Of a stretch of 64,000 bases of DNA, positions 45,025-52,663 are shown piece by piece (position 1 is the stretch's first letter; each line of letters starts with the position of its first letter). Origin of the DNA: JAHRAW01 sp965243285 (lineage in GTDB: Bacteria; Pseudomonadota; Gammaproteobacteria; Arenicellales; Poriferihabitantaceae); assembly GCA_965243285.1 (NCBI GenBank), contig OZ251537.1:1674001-1738000 (forward strand). The letters are read 5' to 3'. The position numbers and the translations under genes are program-made. The notes under the pieces were generated by a model, which saw only the letters and a list, made by a program, of their open reading frames with translations, did no database searches and had not been told where the DNA came from.

Positions 45025-46699
45025 CGGCGTTGTCGGTTTTATCGCTAGTGGCGGCGGTGGCTGGGGCATTGCTGGCGCGGTGTTGGCGATAGGCGAGCGC
45101 CGCGTTCACATAATCGGTGAACATGGGGTGGCCGTCGCGCGGCGTGGAGGTGAATTCGGGGTGAAACTGGCAGGCGATGAACCATGGGTGCGCCGGCAGT
45201 TCGATAACTTCCACCAAACCGGCCCCCGAGCGCCCGGAAAACACCATGCCGGCGGCCTCGAATTGGCGCAGGTAATGGTTGTTGAATTCATAGCGGTGGC
45301 GATGGCGCTCGCGGATGAGGTCGGCTTGGTGGATGCGGTGATAGCGCGTGCCGCGTGTCAGGTGGATGTCTTGGGCGCCGAGGCGCATGGTGCCGCCTAA
45401 GTCGGCGCTTTCGTCGCGCCGCGCGTGCTTGCCATCGTCATCCACCCACTCGGTGATTAAAGCGATAACCGGGTGCGCGGCGCGGCGCTCGAATTCGGTG
45501 CTATGGGCGCCGTCCAATGCCAGCCGATGGCGCGCGTATTCGATGGTGGCGACCTGCATGCCGAGGCAGATGCCGAGATAGGGCACGCCGTTTTGGCGCG
45601 CATAGCCGGCCGCCATCAGCATGCCGTCTATGCCGCGCTCGCCGAAACCGCCGGGGATTAGAATCGCGTCCACATCGGCTAACGCACCGAGGCCCTGCTT
45701 CTCGAGGTCGGAGGAATCGATATATTTGATGCGGACGCGGGCGTTAGTTTGCAGGCCGGCGTGCATGATGGCCTCGGCCAGGGATTTGTAGGATTCGGTG
45801 GAACTGACATATTTGCCGACCATGCCGATGGTGACTTCGCGGTGCGAATTGGCGGCATTTTCCAGCACCTGATTCCACTGCGACATATCCGGCGGCGGCG
45901 CCGTAATCTCCAGTTGCTCGGTGACGATGCGGTCGATTTTTTCGCGCACATAGAGGGTTGGGATGCGATAAATGTTATCCACATCCACCCCCGAGATAAC
46001 CGCGTCTTCGTCCACATTGGTGAACATGGCGATTTTGCGGCGCGCCGAATCCGGCAACGCTTGGTGGGTGCGGCACAGCAGAATGTCGGGTTGAATGCCG
46101 ATGGAGCGCATTTCCTTCACCGAATGCTGCGTCGGTTTGGTTTTTATCTCGCCCGCCATGCGGATTTCCGGCACCAGAGTCAAGTGCAAAAATAGCGTGT
46201 GCTGCTTACCCATTTCCATGCGCATCTGGCGAATCGCCTCGAGAAAGGGCAGCGATTCGATGTCGCCGACGGTGCCGCCGATTTCCACCAGCGCTACTTC
46301 CGCATCGGCCGCGCCTAAGCGAATGCGCGCCTTGATTTCATCGGTGATGTGGGGAATCACTTGCACCGTGCCGCCCAGATAATCGCCACGCCGTTCACGG
46401 CGGATAACGCGTTCGTAAATTTGCCCGGCGGTGAAGTTGTTGTGCCGCCCCATGGTGGCGCGCACGAAGCGCTCATAGTGGCCGAGGTCTAAGTCAGTCT
46501 CGGCGCCGTCTTCGGTGACAAACACCTCGCCGTGCTGAAACGGGCTCATGGTGCCGGGGTCTACATTGATGTAGGGGTCGAGTTTCAACAAAGTGACGCC
46601 GATGCCGCGCGCCTCTAACACGCTGCCCAATGAGGCCGCGGCGATGCCTTTTCCCAGCGAGGAAACCACTCCGCCAGTGATAAAAATGAATTTGGTCAT
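45002..46699 (-). CDS. pyrG: CTP synthase
   Basis: 565 residues. Makes CTP from UTP, ATP and glutamine. The N-terminal synthetase domain opens FIFITGGVVSSLGKGI and contains the nucleotide-binding ETDLDLGHYERF segment. The C-terminal glutamine amidotransferase has the Cys in YLGICLGMQVATIEYAR, the preceding IPGGFGERG loop, and the His-Glu in FHPEFTSTP. The ATG at 46699 is chosen by homology; 46705 is two codons upstream. kdsA starts inside its 3' end. Confidence 0.96.
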   Translation of the reverse strand: MTKFIFITGGVVSSLGKGIAAASLGSVLEARGIGVTLLKLDPYINVDPGTMSPFQHGEVFVTEDGAETDLDLGHYERFVRATMGRHNNFTAGQIYERVIRRERRGDYLGGTVQVIPHITDEIKARIRLGAADAEVALVEIGGTVGDIESLPFLEAIRQMRMEMGKQHTLFLHLTLVPEIRMAGEIKTKPTQHSVKEMRSIGIQPDILLCRTHQALPDSARRKIAMFTNVDEDAVISGVDVDNIYRIPTLYVREKIDRIVTEQLEITAPPPDMSQWNQVLENAANSHREVTIGMVGKYVSSTESYKSLAEAIMHAGLQTNARVRIKYIDSSDLEKQGLGALADVDAILIPGGFGERGIDGMLMAAGYARQNGVPYLGICLGMQVATIEYARHRLALDGAHSTEFERRAAHPVIALITEWVDDDGKHARRDESADLGGTMRLGAQDIHLTRGTRYHRIHQADLIRERHRHRYEFNNHYLRQFEAAGMVFSGRSGAGLVEVIELPAHPWFIACQFHPEFTSTPRDGHPMFTDYVNAALAYRQHRASNAPATAATSDKTDNADEITESH

Positions 46700-46754
46700 G
46701 CGCATGATTTGTTACGCCACCGGCCATGGCGGGCAGCCGGCAACCGCACAAAAA

Positions 46755-46785
46755 GGAGCGCCGAGAAGCCCTCTCGGCTGAGGCG
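46755..46785 (-). terminator. Hairpin between tilS and pyrG, possible weak terminator
   Basis: On the minus strand, GCCGAG and CTCGGC arms (46760-46765 and 46773-46778) are extended by a few bases, followed after a short gap by TTTTTG. The gap between stem and T tract makes it a weak candidate. It could equally be a leader hairpin for pyrG. Confidence 0.35.
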
Positions 46786-46812
46786 GCAATTTACCAAAAT
46801 CCGCCGTCAATC

Positions 46813-48234
46813 TCAATGCGGCGGTCGGGATGAGTATGAATCTAACCGCGTAAATCTTATGCGGATTCCGTCGCCGTCGCCATCGCCACCATCGGCCCGG
46901 CAATAGGCCGCGCCAGCGCCGACGCCAGGCGCCCAGGCGATGTCGCCATCCGCCACCAGCAACGGCAGGGCGTCGCGCTCCCATACCGGCACGGCGTGTT
47001 GCTGGAAGAGTTTTTTCAGCGCATGGCTATGGTCGCGGCCGCGGCGGCGCATGCGTTCGCCGCCGCGACGCCAGACCAGTTGCAAGCGCCGCCCGCGCAA
47101 TCGCGCCGCATCCAGCTCGCCGTCGGCGGCCGCGCAGACTTCGATGCGCAATCCACCGCCGAGTTGGCGTGGCTGTAAGTCCCAATCCATGGCGGCTTCG
47201 AGCGGTGCGTCGGCCGGCCGCAGTAGATATAAATGGTCGCGAAAACGGCGTAGTTGCAGGTTTTTCCAGCGCACGGCGGCGCTGCGGCTGGCGGCGCTAC
47301 CGGCGGTCACGAACACTTGCTGCGCCAGGGTGGCGAGTTGCCGGCGCGACGGCGATGGTTGGCCGTGGCGGTGAATCCAGTGGCGCAATAATGCGCTGCG
47401 TTGAAATTGCCCCAGCGCCGTCATGGCGCGTATATCCAACGGCGGCGCCAGGCAAAACACGCCGATTTTGTCGGCCGCTTGGCAACGCGGCAATAACGCT
47501 TCGCAGGCCTCGCTGATAAAACCGGCCGCATCTCGGCCATTATCCGCGGCCGCGATTAGCGACCCCACCGCGCCGGGCCAGCGCTGCCGCAAGGTCGGCA
47601 TAACCGAGTGACGGATAAAATTGCGGTCGAATTCCTCGGCTTGATTGGATGGATCTTCGACCCAGCGCAGCTGCTGACGGCGCGCGTAATCCGCCACCGC
47701 CGGCCGCGAAAAGGACAACAGCGGTCGCGCCACTTGCGTAGCATGCGCGGCCGACAACACCCGCACCACGGGAATGCCGGCCAGCGCATGGGGGCCGCCG
47801 CCGCGCAATAAACCCAGCAACACGCTTTCGGCTTGATCATCGGCGTGGTGGGCGGTCAGCAAGATTTGCCCGGGCGCGAGGGCGCGCTGAAACCATGCAT
47901 AGCGACTGCGCCGCGCCAGCGCTTCTGTGCTTATCCCCGGCGTTTTCACCACCACTTGGCGGGTGCTGGCATACGGAATGTCGCGCTCGCCACAATACGC
48001 CTCGCAATGTCGCGCCCAGTGCGCCGACTCCGCCGCCAAGCCGTGGTCGAAATGCAAGGCGCGCAGCGAAAAATCAACCTGCGACCGCAGCCGCCACATC
48101 GCATGCAGCAAGGCTTGCGAATCGCCGCCGCCGCTATACGCCACCGCAAACTCGGCCCGCCGGGCAAACCCCAGCTCGGCAAATAACACCCGACCCAGCG
48201 CATCTTCGTCAAATATATCGGCTCGCTTGGGCAC
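46813..48234 (-). CDS. tilS: tRNA(Ile)-lysidine synthase
   Basis: 473 residues. The PP-loop ATP motif AVAYSGGGDSQALLHAMW and the following LRALHFDHGL, TAHHADDQAESVLL and DPSNQAEEFDRNFIRH segments are typical. It converts the wobble cytidine of tRNA-Ile(CAU) to lysidine so that AUA is read as isoleucine. The C-terminal third holds the tRNA-binding TilS_C-type domain with RRRGRDHSHALKKLFQQ. In relatives it follows accA directly; here several R-M remains lie between. The end has a GGDGDGDG repeat. Confidence 0.93.
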   Translation of the reverse strand: MPKRADIFDEDALGRVLFAELGFARRAEFAVAYSGGGDSQALLHAMWRLRSQVDFSLRALHFDHGLAAESAHWARHCEAYCGERDIPYASTRQVVVKTPGISTEALARRSRYAWFQRALAPGQILLTAHHADDQAESVLLGLLRGGGPHALAGIPVVRVLSAAHATQVARPLLSFSRPAVADYARRQQLRWVEDPSNQAEEFDRNFIRHSVMPTLRQRWPGAVGSLIAAADNGRDAAGFISEACEALLPRCQAADKIGVFCLAPPLDIRAMTALGQFQRSALLRHWIHRHGQPSPSRRQLATLAQQVFVTAGSAASRSAAVRWKNLQLRRFRDHLYLLRPADAPLEAAMDWDLQPRQLGGGLRIEVCAAADGELDAARLRGRRLQLVWRRGGERMRRRGRDHSHALKKLFQQHAVPVWERDALPLLVADGDIAWAPGVGAGAAYCRADGGDGDGDGIRIRFTRLDSYSSRPPH

Positions 48235-48295
48235 GCTAATACCTCGTTTTTACGACCATGTTCACCCGCCGGAGACGCGCCCCCCAGCACCGTTT

Positions 48296-48655
48296 TCACC
48301 CCGCGGTTTTTCGACGCCGTTTCTTTTTGCCGGGCAAAATGGGCGCGGTGTATTGTTGATATAGCTCGAATAAAAATGCCACGCGTTTTGCTTCATCATC
48401 AAATGGTGCCGGGCGATAGGCGCGGTCGACCGCTTTATCCAGCGCTTGATGGGCTTTGCGTAATGCCGCCGGCATGGCCCGCGGGTCGTACAGGTCGGCG
48501 AAAGTAGCGTTAGGGAGTTGTGACCGAGCATCGAGAACCGCTTGGGCGCGGGTTTTGATGGTATTAGTTTGTTTTGCGGTGAGATCTTTCGACCAAGGAA
48601 AGTGGTTGTAGACGATGTCTTTGGAGTGGCGATAACGCCGACCAAATCGGCCGCG
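48296..48655 (-). pseudogene. C-terminal fragment of an MmeI-like (type IIG-family) R-M protein
   Basis: Reading the minus strand down to the TGA at 48296 gives about 115 residues: YRHSKDIVYNHFPWSKD, AQAVLDARSQLP, FADLYDPRAMPAALRKAHQ, LDKAVDRAYRP and RVAFLFELYQQYTAPILPG. This matches the conserved C-terminal end of large class I SAM-dependent, MmeI/YeeA-type DNA methyltransferase-nucleases. No start and no catalytic part remain. The upstream edge merges into an IS1595-like remnant around 48640 through a shared gatttggtcgg stretch. The N-terminal piece of what was probably the same gene is at 50822-50955. Confidence 0.85.
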
Positions 48656-48776
48656 CAGCGCACCGTCGTTGCGGCCACAAAATGCTCGAGCAACCGCTGC
48701 TGTTGATAGCCGCTTAATGTACGCTTTCTCATGCTAATATAAATAACGTAAATTTGTGTTATCTGAAACAGCCCCC
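48640..48776 (-). mobile_element. IS1595-like remnant 1 (5' end with terminal repeat)
   Basis: On the minus strand the outer end GGGGGCTGTTTCAGATAACA is followed by an ATG at 48732 opening MRKRTLSGYQQQRLLEHFVA and ATTVRCAADLVGV, the N-terminal helix-turn-helix of IS1595-type transposases. The frame then joins unrelated sequence, so only about 31 codons remain. It has the same orientation as remnant 2 at 50605-50822, and its outer end lies 30 bases from the adenine methyltransferase gene. Confidence 0.75.
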
Positions 48777-48805
48777 TCATTTTATTTACTGACCTAATTT
48801 CAACT

Positions 48806-49753
48806 ATGCAGACGCAGCAATCCATCCTGGAATCGCCGCCCCGTCAGCATGCTTTTTTGCATCGCTTGGCTAGTGCATCGTCAAGTGCGCGCCGCTATAA
48901 ACGCTACAGCGGGCTACCACTGCGTTATGCCGGCGGTAAAAGTTTGGCGGTGGGGTTTGTGATTGAGCAGTTGCCAAAAAATGTGCGGCAGGTCATGTCG
49001 CCGTTTGTGGGCGGTGGCTCGGTTGAGATTGCATGCGCAAATGAATTGGATGCAAAAGTGTTGGCCTATGATGTGTTTGATATTTTGACAAACTATTGGC
49101 AGGTGCAATTAAAGCATCCGTACAAATTAGCCGACCAGATTGAAAAATGGCAACCCAGCAAAGCGCAATTTATACAAGTTAAAGCACGCTTGAAACAGCA
49201 CTGGAAACGCGAGCTTCGTATAAGAAGCAAACTTGAACTTGCTGCGCATTATTGGTTTAACCACAACTTAAGTTACGGCCCCGGTTTCTTGGGTTGGATG
49301 TCGTCTATCTATGAAGAAGAGGATCGCTTTCATCGGTTAGTGGGCAAGGTGCGAAATTTTTCGTGCGCAAACTTACAAGTAGCCGCCGGAAAATTCGAAG
49401 ATACGATTCCGCAACACCCGCATGATTTTTTATACTGCGACCCACCGTATTATTTAGGCGAGGATAGCAAGATGTTTCGCGGCATTTATCCACAGCGAAA
49501 TTTTCCGGTGCATCACAATGGATTTGAGCACGAAAAACTAGCAGCGTTATTACATCAACACAAAGGTGGCTTTGTGTTGTCGTATAACGACTGCGAAGCG
49601 GTACGGGCTTGGTATAAGAAATTTAAAATCGTGGAAGTGGAATGGCAATACACGCTTGGCCAGGGCGAGACGCGGATTGGTAAAAACCGAATGGAGAATG
49701 GCACGAAACATCATGTGAAAAACTCGCATGAACTGTTAATTGTTAACGCATGA
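48806..49753 (+). CDS. D12-class DNA adenine methyltransferase
   Basis: 315 residues, alpha/D12 class N6-adenine methyltransferase. The SAM motif is LPLRYAGGKSLAVGFVIEQLP plus SPFVGGGSVEIA, and the catalytic motif is LYCDPPYYLGE. It protects DNA against the nuclease encoded next. The stop overlaps the following ATG (ATGATG), so they are translationally coupled. It is on the opposite strand to accA and tilS, AT-richer than both, and bracketed by IS1595-like remnants. The recognition site is not deducible; this class includes GATC, CATG and other specificities. Confidence 0.88.
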   Translation: MQTQQSILESPPRQHAFLHRLASASSSARRYKRYSGLPLRYAGGKSLAVGFVIEQLPKNVRQVMSPFVGGGSVEIACANELDAKVLAYDVFDILTNYWQVQLKHPYKLADQIEKWQPSKAQFIQVKARLKQHWKRELRIRSKLELAAHYWFNHNLSYGPGFLGWMSSIYEEEDRFHRLVGKVRNFSCANLQVAAGKFEDTIPQHPHDFLYCDPPYYLGEDSKMFRGIYPQRNFPVHHNGFEHEKLAALLHQHKGGFVLSYNDCEAVRAWYKKFKIVEVEWQYTLGQGETRIGKNRMENGTKHHVKNSHELLIVNA

Positions 49754-50556
49754 TGAAAAAACGCAGAATGACATCACAGAACGCAAGTTTCGTTAAGATT
49801 GCCGGACATGAAAACGAAAGATGCTTTGCGGAATTAATTCATGGCGATACTAACCAGCAAAACCACACCGCAAAAGGTGATGTAATCGATCAGCAAGGAC
49901 GGCATCACTCAGTTAAAAGCGGCACCTACTGGCAAGTTTTTCTTTATGGAAAATCGCGCTTTGAAAGCAATACCGTTTTTCAACAAATGGGTACAGTATC
50001 ACAATTAATGATTGAATGCATCGACGCTTTCCCGCCAAAGTTTTCCGATTATGTTGCTGACAAACCAGCCGTCAAAGCAAGACTGCAAATCAAAATGCGA
50101 TTGTTGCTAGCCGAATTGCAAAATCATAATATTTATTCAGCATTCATTAATAAGGCGTTATTTAACGGTGATAATGCTGATTATTTGAGTGTTTTTATGG
50201 GCAATAAAAAGAGCGTTCAATGCATAGATCGAGAATTTCATATATTTCATAAAGATGATGTCGTCGCCGCTTTTACTGCCAATGTTTTCTTAGTTAATTC
50301 CAAAGCGCGTAATGCAAATCAAACCAGCGACCTGAAGGTAATTTTCAAATCACGGTTGCATAATGATATCAACATTGGCGAGATCGAAGACCGCCATGAC
50401 AGCGAGCAGCATTATCGGCAAATGAAGTTTCGCCTGAAAGCCCAACCTGTTTTTGAAATACTCACAAAAACTATTTCAAATCGCAAAAAACTGAGTAAGC
50501 AACTCATCACTTATGGCAAAGCAAATGAATTGTTTGCGATAGGGCAATCAAAATAA
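49750..50556 (+). CDS. Type II restriction endonuclease partner
   Basis: 268 residues. Overlaps the methyltransferase end by four bases. A nuclease-like core is seen near residues 41-60: KGDVIDQQGRHHSVKSG, giving D...(S)VK of the PD-(D/E)XK fold, followed by TYWQVFLYGKSRF. The C-terminal half is Lys-rich and basic (RKKLSKQLITYGK), suitable for DNA contact. No named family recognised, but position and core motif make the restriction partner the best call. Confidence 0.75.
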   Translation: MMKKRRMTSQNASFVKIAGHENERCFAELIHGDTNQQNHTAKGDVIDQQGRHHSVKSGTYWQVFLYGKSRFESNTVFQQMGTVSQLMIECIDAFPPKFSDYVADKPAVKARLQIKMRLLLAELQNHNIYSAFINKALFNGDNADYLSVFMGNKKSVQCIDREFHIFHKDDVVAAFTANVFLVNSKARNANQTSDLKVIFKSRLHNDINIGEIEDRHDSEQHYRQMKFRLKAQPVFEILTKTISNRKKLSKQLITYGKANELFAIGQSK

Positions 50557-50604
50557 ACCAAGCGGTGACCCAGCTCACCGTCGCCGCTTTTTAACCGCCA
50601 ATCA

Positions 50605-50822
50605 AACGCCCGCTTCCGCTTTCAGTTTAGCGTAATAATCTGCCGCAAACGATAAAAATAGTAGCCACAGTATGCACATTAACTCCGACCAAATCCGCCG
50701 TCCATCGCGCCGTCGTTGCGGCGACAAAATGCTCGATCAACCGTTGCTGTTGATAGCGACTTAATCTGCGCTTTCTCATGCCAATCTAGATAACATAAAT
50801 TGATGTTATCTGGAACAGCCCC
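50605..50822 (-). mobile_element. IS1595-like remnant 2 with frameshifted transposase start
   Basis: The outer end GGGGCTGTTCCAGATAACA at about 50822 is followed by an ATG at 50779 opening MRKRRLSRYQQQRLIEHFVA and TTARWTADLVGVNVHTVA. One extra base then shifts the frame; in the other frame the next residues are YFYRLRQIITL, as in intact transposases. The element stops after about 60 codons. A perfect palindrome agataaca/tgttatct sits at 50789-50812. Its outer end abuts the MmeI-like N-terminal fragment. Confidence 0.75.
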
Positions 50823-50955
50823 TAAGTTTTACCCTGGGATTTTTGCTCGATGAGCAACTTGCTGGCCCATAGCATATCGATTTTGCCGGTGCCGCCGTCG
50901 GTTTTCTTTACCGACTTTTCAAATTTTTCGAGGGTGAAGCAATCTTCGATGTTGC
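50822..50955 (-). pseudogene. N-terminal fragment of the MmeI-like R-M protein
   Basis: Directly after the accA stop, the minus strand encodes NIEDCFTLEKFEKSVKK, TDGGTGKIDMLW and ASKLLIEQKSQGKT, then a stop. This is the nuclease start of MmeI-type proteins, with the D...ExK pair (IDMLW and IEQK). It is cut at both ends: no start codon of its own, and the right end coincides with the IS1595-like terminal repeat. With the C-terminal piece at 48296-48655 it indicates one gene that originally lay between accA and tilS. Confidence 0.75.
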
Positions 50956-51912
50956 TCAGGTTTTGAATCGGCCGAAAGCCATTAGGCGCTGGTAGCGTTG
51001 TGCCACCAATGCATCGGAATCTAGGGCGGATAATTCGTCCATGGCTGCTAGCGCTGCGGTTTTGATGCTCGTGGCGATGGCGGCGTAATCGCGGTGGGCG
51101 GCGCCCAGTGGTTCGGCTATCAAATGGTCCACCAAACCGGCTTGGGATAATTCGGCCGCGGTCACTTTCATGGCGGCCGCGGCTTGGGGGGCTTTGTCGG
51201 CGCTTTTCCACAGAATCGAGGCGCAACCTTCCGGGGAAATCACCGCATAAACGGCGTATTGCAACATCAGCAATCGATCGCACACGCCGATGGCGAGGGC
51301 GCCGCCGGAGCCGCCTTCGCCGATGACCACCGAGATGATCGGGGTTTTTAGGGTGGCCATCATTTCCAGGGATTGGGCGATGGCTTCGCTTTGCCCGCGC
51401 TCCTCGGCGCCGATGCCGGGGTAGGCGCCGGGGGTGTCGATCAAAGTGAGCACCGGCAAGCCAAAGCGCTCGGCGAGTTTCATCACCCGCTGCGCCTTGC
51501 GATAGCCCTCGGGGCGCGGCATGCCGAAATTGCGGCGCGTGCGTTCGCGGGTGTCGCGCCCCTTTTGGTGGCCGATGACGGCCAGGCGGCGGCCGTCCAT
51601 GCGCCCGATGCCGGCGACTATGGCGGCATCATCTGCGTACATGCGGTCGCCATGTAATTCGCAGAAATCGTCCACGATGCGGGCGATGTAATCCAAGGTG
51701 TAAGGGCGCAGCGGGTGGCGCGCGATTTGGGTGATTTGCCAGGCGCCGAGTTTGGCGAAAATCTCGCGCGTTTGTTCGCGGTTGCGCTTGCGCAAGGTGT
51801 GGATTTCGTCCTCCAGATTCAGCCCGCGACTTTTGCTGACGCGCTGCAACTCCGCTATTTTTTCCTCGATCTCGGCGATCGGTTTTTCGAATTCTAGGTA
51901 GTCTAAATTCAT
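50956..51912 (-). CDS. accA: Acetyl-CoA carboxylase carboxyltransferase subunit alpha
   Basis: 318 residues, typical length. Forms an alpha2-beta2 carboxyltransferase with AccD that makes malonyl-CoA for fatty acids. Conserved segments are LEFEKPIAEIEEKI at the start, HGDRMYADDAAIVAGIGRMD, TLIDTPGAYPGIGAEERGQSEA, VVIGEGGSGGALAIG and SPEGCASILWK. It ends QRLMAFGRFKT. tilS would normally follow; the R-M remains are in between. Confidence 0.96.
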   Translation of the reverse strand: MNLDYLEFEKPIAEIEEKIAELQRVSKSRGLNLEDEIHTLRKRNREQTREIFAKLGAWQITQIARHPLRPYTLDYIARIVDDFCELHGDRMYADDAAIVAGIGRMDGRRLAVIGHQKGRDTRERTRRNFGMPRPEGYRKAQRVMKLAERFGLPVLTLIDTPGAYPGIGAEERGQSEAIAQSLEMMATLKTPIISVVIGEGGSGGALAIGVCDRLLMLQYAVYAVISPEGCASILWKSADKAPQAAAAMKVTAAELSQAGLVDHLIAEPLGAAHRDYAAIATSIKTAALAAMDELSALDSDALVAQRYQRLMAFGRFKT

Positions 51913-52012
51913 GGTCGGGTGCGCTTCGAGGGGTGGGTCGCTGGGGATGATTGGCGGGATGATTGGCTGGGGAATGGGGCGGCGATGGCGACGGGGGAGG
52001 TGGGCGGCAAAT

Positions 52013-52564
52013 TTAGTCGGCGGATGCGGTGGTTTTGGCAGAGTCGGCGGATGCGACGGACGCCGAGTCGCGGTTGCGCACTAAATCCACCAATCCTTGC
52101 AGGGCATAGGCCGCGCTCATGGCGCGGATGGCGTGGCGGTCGCCATCAAAATGGGCGCGCTCGGCTACGCTGTCGCCGCGGCGGTCGGCCCATGCGAAGC
52201 ACACCGTGCCCACGGGTTTTTGCGCGCTGCCGCCGTCTGGGCCGGCTACGCCGGTCACCGCGATGCAGTAATCCGCGGCCGCGGCGCGCAAGCCGCCTTG
52301 TGCCATGGCGGCGGCGGTCTCCACGCTGACCGCGCCGTGCGCGTCTAAAATGTGGCGCGCGACGCCGACCATATCCATTTTAGCGGCGTTGCTGTAGGTC
52401 ACAAAGCCGCGCTCGAACCACTGCGAGCTGCCGGCGACGGCGGTGAGCAGCCACGCCACGCCGCCGGCGGTGCATGATTCCACGGTGGCGACGCGCCGCC
52501 CTAATCGCGCCAACTGCGCGCCGAGTTCGGCCGCCAGGCACAGGGATGAATCATCGGGGCGCAT
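52013..52564 (-). CDS. pncC: Nicotinamide-nucleotide amidase (CinA C-terminal family)
   Basis: 183 residues, single CinA_C domain. Motifs: VATVESCTAGGVAWLL, VTGVAGPDGGSAQKPVGTVCFA. It deamidates NMN to nicotinate mononucleotide in the pyridine-nucleotide cycle. The tail after RNRDSASVASADSAKTTASAD is an Ala/Ser-rich repeat-like extension. It stands between accA and the M16 protease on the same strand. Confidence 0.9.
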   Translation of the reverse strand: MRPDDSSLCLAAELGAQLARLGRRVATVESCTAGGVAWLLTAVAGSSQWFERGFVTYSNAAKMDMVGVARHILDAHGAVSVETAAAMAQGGLRAAAADYCIAVTGVAGPDGGSAQKPVGTVCFAWADRRGDSVAERAHFDGDRHAIRAMSAAYALQGLVDLVRNRDSASVASADSAKTTASAD

Positions 52565-52663
52565 GGCTTAGGTACTTGATTGAGTCATGTACTCATATAT
52601 AGGGCCATACATAGCGCGAAAAATGCCAGCGCCGCCACCGGCGAAAAAATTCGCCGCCCATGC

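Noticed and set aside
48262..48825. A 187-codon minus-strand frame taken as one gene
   Set aside because: It joins an IS1595-like transposase start to out-of-frame sequence. The real homology (MmeI C-terminus) is in another frame.
50822..51283. A 153-codon frame covering the MmeI N-terminal fragment and extending into accA
   Set aside because: The part above about 50975 is accA read in the wrong frame; only the end matches the MmeI family.
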